Assembly (NCBI GenBank): GCA_947306845.1
Contig: CAMZHP010000110.1
Coordinates: 1-9,271, forward strand
DNA length: 9,271 nt
Direction of reading: 5' to 3'
Source: an uncultured Prevotellaceae bacterium
Lineage (GTDB): Bacteria; Bacteroidota; Bacteroidia; Bacteroidales; Bacteroidaceae
Shown one piece after another: positions 6,790-9,271 of this stretch (its first letter is position 1; each line of letters begins with the position of its first letter). Position numbers and translations under genes: made by a program. The notes under the pieces were generated by a model. It did no database searches. It was not told the origin of the DNA and saw nothing but the letters and a program-made list of their open reading frames with translations.

Positions 6790-9189
6790 TTATTTTGTTT
6801 GGACAGCATACACAGCAGTTTTCAAGCCGTCACAGCGTACTGTCACTTCCACTTTTCCAGCGGTCTGGTTTGCCCGAAGAATCGCCATGGCAAAACCTTC
6901 ATACAGGTCTTTTTGCTTGCCGTCAAACAGGTCGTTTGACGAATGGTCTCCATTATCTACGGCGATCAGGCGGGCTGCGCCTTTTACCTCAAAGCTAACC
7001 GTTCCCTCAGCCGTAGGCACCACACGTCCCTTGCTGTCTATAGCATAGACTCTTAAGTATTGGAGGTCCATGCCATCGCCCTTCCAGTCGGCATTTTCTG
7101 CGACCACTTTCAACCTTACTGGTTTTCCGGCAGTCTCCAGTTCATGCCGTGCATAGTCTTTACCGTCTTTTCTGGCTACGGCCGTTATTTTCCCTGGTTC
7201 ATAGGCTACATCTTTCCATGTGATGACATTGGGCTTCCTTTTGTCTGTATTTTTCTTCACACCAAGGCTCTTTCCGTTCACAAATAGTTCCACTTCGTCG
7301 CCATTGGTATAGGTATAGATGGTGTATTTCTTGCCGGCCTCGCGGTTCCAGTGCGATGTCACTCGTGTTTGTCCCACAACGATATCATTCCACCATAGGG
7401 TATCCACCTTTCCGGCTATTCCGATATGCACTTGAGGTTCTTCGGGCTTGAAGATGGTTTTGATGAGATAGGCTTGTGAATTGGGCTCCAGAGAGTGACG
7501 GAAGAAACTGTAGTCCCAGCCTTTCTTGGGCCAGATATTCGACTCTCCCCAATATTCGATGGCTCCCCAGTATGCCAGTCCCACCATGTGTTCGCGGTCC
7601 ATCCCTGCCCATGGGGCTGTCAGTTCATTGGTCGTTGCCTCACTCTGATAGAGAATCATATGCGGTGCTTTTTCCATATATTTGTCATAATCCTCCCAAC
7701 AATAGTTGAAACTGGCCACCTCGGTGTGCTGAGCCAGTTCGGGCGGCACGATGTTCTCCTCCAATCGATATTCTGCACTATGTTTGACGATGCCACCGGC
7801 ACGAGCAGGATACATGGCCACCGTTGTCTTGCGTGTCGGGTCGAGACGCTTCACGAGTGTGTTCATGATATCGTAGGTAGTTACGCCCCAGTCACGTGTA
7901 GGAAATCCACAGCGCTCCTCCTGGAACTGCAGTTCGTTGCCAAGGCTCCACATGATCACCGATGGATGGTTGCGGTCTCGCTTTACCCATTCCATGAGAT
8001 TCTCCCACCACATCTCTGTCCAGGGTCTCCGGCCAGCCCATGCCAATGTGTTGCTCCACTTGTCATAAAGTTCATCAACAATGAGAATGCCTTTTTCATC
8101 TGCCAGGCGAAGGAATGATTCACTATAGGGATTGTGAGAGGTGCGGATATGGTTGAAACCAAATTCTTTCATTCTGTCCATCATTCGGGCAATTCCTGTC
8201 TCATAAGCTGCAGCACCCACTGCTCCGAGATCATGATGGTTGGCCATACCCTGCAGGAAGATTTTCTTCCCGTTCAGTTTGAAACCGAAGTCTTTGGAGA
8301 ACTCAACGGTCCGGATGCCGAAACGCTCAGAGAGTTTGTCGATGGTTTTTCCTTCAAGGATTAGTGATACTTCAGCAGTATAGAGGTTAGGTTGTTCACA
8401 CCACCACAGCTTTGGGTTGCTGACTTTCACCTGCGGCAACTGCACTTCTACGGTGGGCTGTTTGTTGTCCTTTGGCGCATCAATTCGTGTTTCACCTACT
8501 TGATGGCCTTCAGGGTCAAAGATGACGGCCTCTATCACTAGGTCATATTTTTTATTCTTGATGCCTTCCACTTCCACCTGCACGTTGACAGAGGCTTTTT
8601 CCTTGCTGACTATAGGCGTATTGATATAGATGCCATGTCGGGCGATAGAGACCGAATCTTTTAGTACAAGGTGGACATCACGAAAGAGACCTCCGCCTGT
8701 GTACCATCTTGAATTTTTTGCCTCTCCTGTAGAGCAGTGGACGGCCAACACATTTTTCCCGTTCCATTTCAGCAGTTTAGTGATGTCGGCCTCAAATCCC
8801 AGGTATCCGTAGTCTGTACCTCCGATTTTTTGCCCGTTCAGATAGGCATCGCCATGAAGCATGATACCTTCAAAGTCGAGAATCACCCGTTTGCCTTGCC
8901 AGGCTTTATCGGCCTCGAACGTCTTGCGATACCAACCTGTGGCCATATCCTTGAAACCTCTACCTCGGCTGGCTTTCTCGTTCCATGGCATTTCTATTTG
9001 AAAGTCATGCGGCAGGTCAAGCTGTCGCCAATCGGCATCATCTAATGTCGGACTTTCGGCGTTCTGCACTTCGCCTAATTTGAATTTCCAGTCGAAGTTG
9101 AACAATAAGCTTTTTCTCTCCCCATCCGCTTTGGCATTCATAGCTACGAGCAGGACCATTAATGTCAGTACAAGTTGTTTCCGTTTCAT
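6790..9189 (-). CDS. Secreted glycoside hydrolase family 2, beta-galactosidase type
   Basis: The product has 799 residues with a signal peptide at 1-21 (MKRKQ, hydrophobic core, likely cleavage after AKA). Domains in order: GH2 sugar-binding sandwich (about 28-178, including WYRKTF and a jelly-roll core); immunoglobulin-like domain (about 180-295); TIM barrel (about 297-585); a DUF4982-like domain (about 595-675, with DEVELFVNGKSLG); and a GH2 C-terminal domain of the type with LRVYAIDSKGRVVPTA (about 690-795). The acid/base is Glu419 in WSLGNE and the nucleophile is Glu517 in YQSEAT. IRTSHNP (348-354) is the usual substrate-site motif. These residues indicate a retaining exo-enzyme, most likely a beta-galactosidase; beta-glucuronidase or another GH2 specificity cannot be excluded. 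The QGMANHHD motif (313-320) and EYWGES (545-550) differ from the Escherichia coli type. The start ATG at 9189 is supported by the signal peptide and by the promoter about 30 bases upstream. The enzyme probably acts in the periplasm or at the cell surface. Confidence 0.93.
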   Translation of the reverse strand: MKRKQLVLTLMVLLVAMNAKADGERKSLLFNFDWKFKLGEVQNAESPTLDDADWRQLDLPHDFQIEMPWNEKASRGRGFKDMATGWYRKTFEADKAWQGKRVILDFEGIMLHGDAYLNGQKIGGTDYGYLGFEADITKLLKWNGKNVLAVHCSTGEAKNSRWYTGGGLFRDVHLVLKDSVSIARHGIYINTPIVSKEKASVNVQVEVEGIKNKKYDLVIEAVIFDPEGHQVGETRIDAPKDNKQPTVEVQLPQVKVSNPKLWWCEQPNLYTAEVSLILEGKTIDKLSERFGIRTVEFSKDFGFKLNGKKIFLQGMANHHDLGAVGAAAYETGIARMMDRMKEFGFNHIRTSHNPYSESFLRLADEKGILIVDELYDKWSNTLAWAGRRPWTEMWWENLMEWVKRDRNHPSVIMWSLGNELQFQEERCGFPTRDWGVTTYDIMNTLVKRLDPTRKTTVAMYPARAGGIVKHSAEYRLEENIVPPELAQHTEVASFNYCWEDYDKYMEKAPHMILYQSEATTNELTAPWAGMDREHMVGLAYWGAIEYWGESNIWPKKGWDYSFFRHSLEPNSQAYLIKTIFKPEEPQVHIGIAGKVDTLWWNDIVVGQTRVTSHWNREAGKKYTIYTYTNGDEVELFVNGKSLGVKKNTDKRKPNVITWKDVAYEPGKITAVARKDGKDYARHELETAGKPVRLKVVAENADWKGDGMDLQYLRVYAIDSKGRVVPTAEGTVSFEVKGAARLIAVDNGDHSSNDLFDGKQKDLYEGFAMAILRANQTAGKVEVTVRCDGLKTAVYAVQTK

Positions 9190-9224
9190 ACGCTTTTTAT
9201 GATGTTTGTTTTTATTTCATGATG

Positions 9225-9252
9225 CAAATTTACGGGTCATTCCGTGTTTCAA
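9225..9252 (-). promoter_or_regulatory. Bacteroidota-type promoter for the GH2 gene
   Basis: On the minus strand TAAATTTG (9232-9225) is a perfect TAnnTTTG box. A TTG at 9252-9250 lies 17 bases upstream, slightly shorter than the usual 19-21. Transcription would start near 9221-9218, giving a leader of about 30 bases to the ATG at 9189. The leader has no Shine-Dalgarno but is A-rich, as expected. It also contains an in-frame-terminated ATG AAA TAA (9220-9212), probably without meaning. The rest of this edge region, to 9271, shows nothing recognisable. Confidence 0.6.
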
Positions 9253-9271
9253 TGGGGCTATTTTATACAAA

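Noticed and set aside
1..9271. tRNA or rRNA genes, CRISPR arrays, insertion sequences, attachment sites.
   Set aside because: No regular spaced repeats, transposase frames or RNA-gene motifs were seen on reading; no covariance-model search could be run.

Overview
The window looks like part of a Bacteroidota chromosome (Bacteroides/Prevotella type) and carries a small carbohydrate-utilisation locus. Three things suggest this: a hybrid two-component system regulator (periplasmic propeller sensor, histidine kinase, receiver and AraC domain in one chain), a typical feature of gut Bacteroidota; promoter-like sequences of the TAnnTTTG (-7) type upstream of several genes; and mostly A-rich rather than Shine-Dalgarno leaders. 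The genus cannot be fixed from the sequence alone.

Layout. Positions 1-100 hold the possible tail of an upstream plus-strand gene and a long hairpin that fits a two-way terminator. A small minus-strand hypothetical gene (411-91) ends inside that hairpin. A plus-strand arm follows: a secreted family 43 glycoside hydrolase (495-1478), preceded by a strong leader stem-loop and a real Shine-Dalgarno, then a secreted DUF1593 / Sde182-type nucleoside-hydrolase-like protein (1582-2925) with its own promoter. A minus-strand arm converges on it: a secreted family 2 glycoside hydrolase of beta-galactosidase type (9189-6790), followed 51 bases later by the 1264-residue hybrid sensor/regulator (6738-2944). 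The two arms meet with an 18-base gap at 2926-2943 that holds no visible terminator.

How the genes probably work together (inference). The regulator would sense an oligosaccharide in the periplasm and control the surrounding hydrolases. The GH2 and GH43 enzymes would remove terminal galactose-, arabinose- or xylose-type sugars from a plant or host glycan. The DUF1593 protein, whose chemistry is not established for this sequence, would act on or bind the same glycan. No SusC/SusD pair lies in the window, so either the locus continues outside it or these are satellite enzymes. The substrate cannot be decided from sequence.

The most interesting points are the DUF1593 protein with a nucleoside-hydrolase-like aspartate cluster inside a glycan locus; the near-identical promoter/start block shared by GH2 and the regulator, which would make the regulator mRNA almost leaderless; and the strong stem-loop just upstream of the GH43 Shine-Dalgarno. 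I saw no clearly new multi-gene system, mobile element, CRISPR array or RNA gene.
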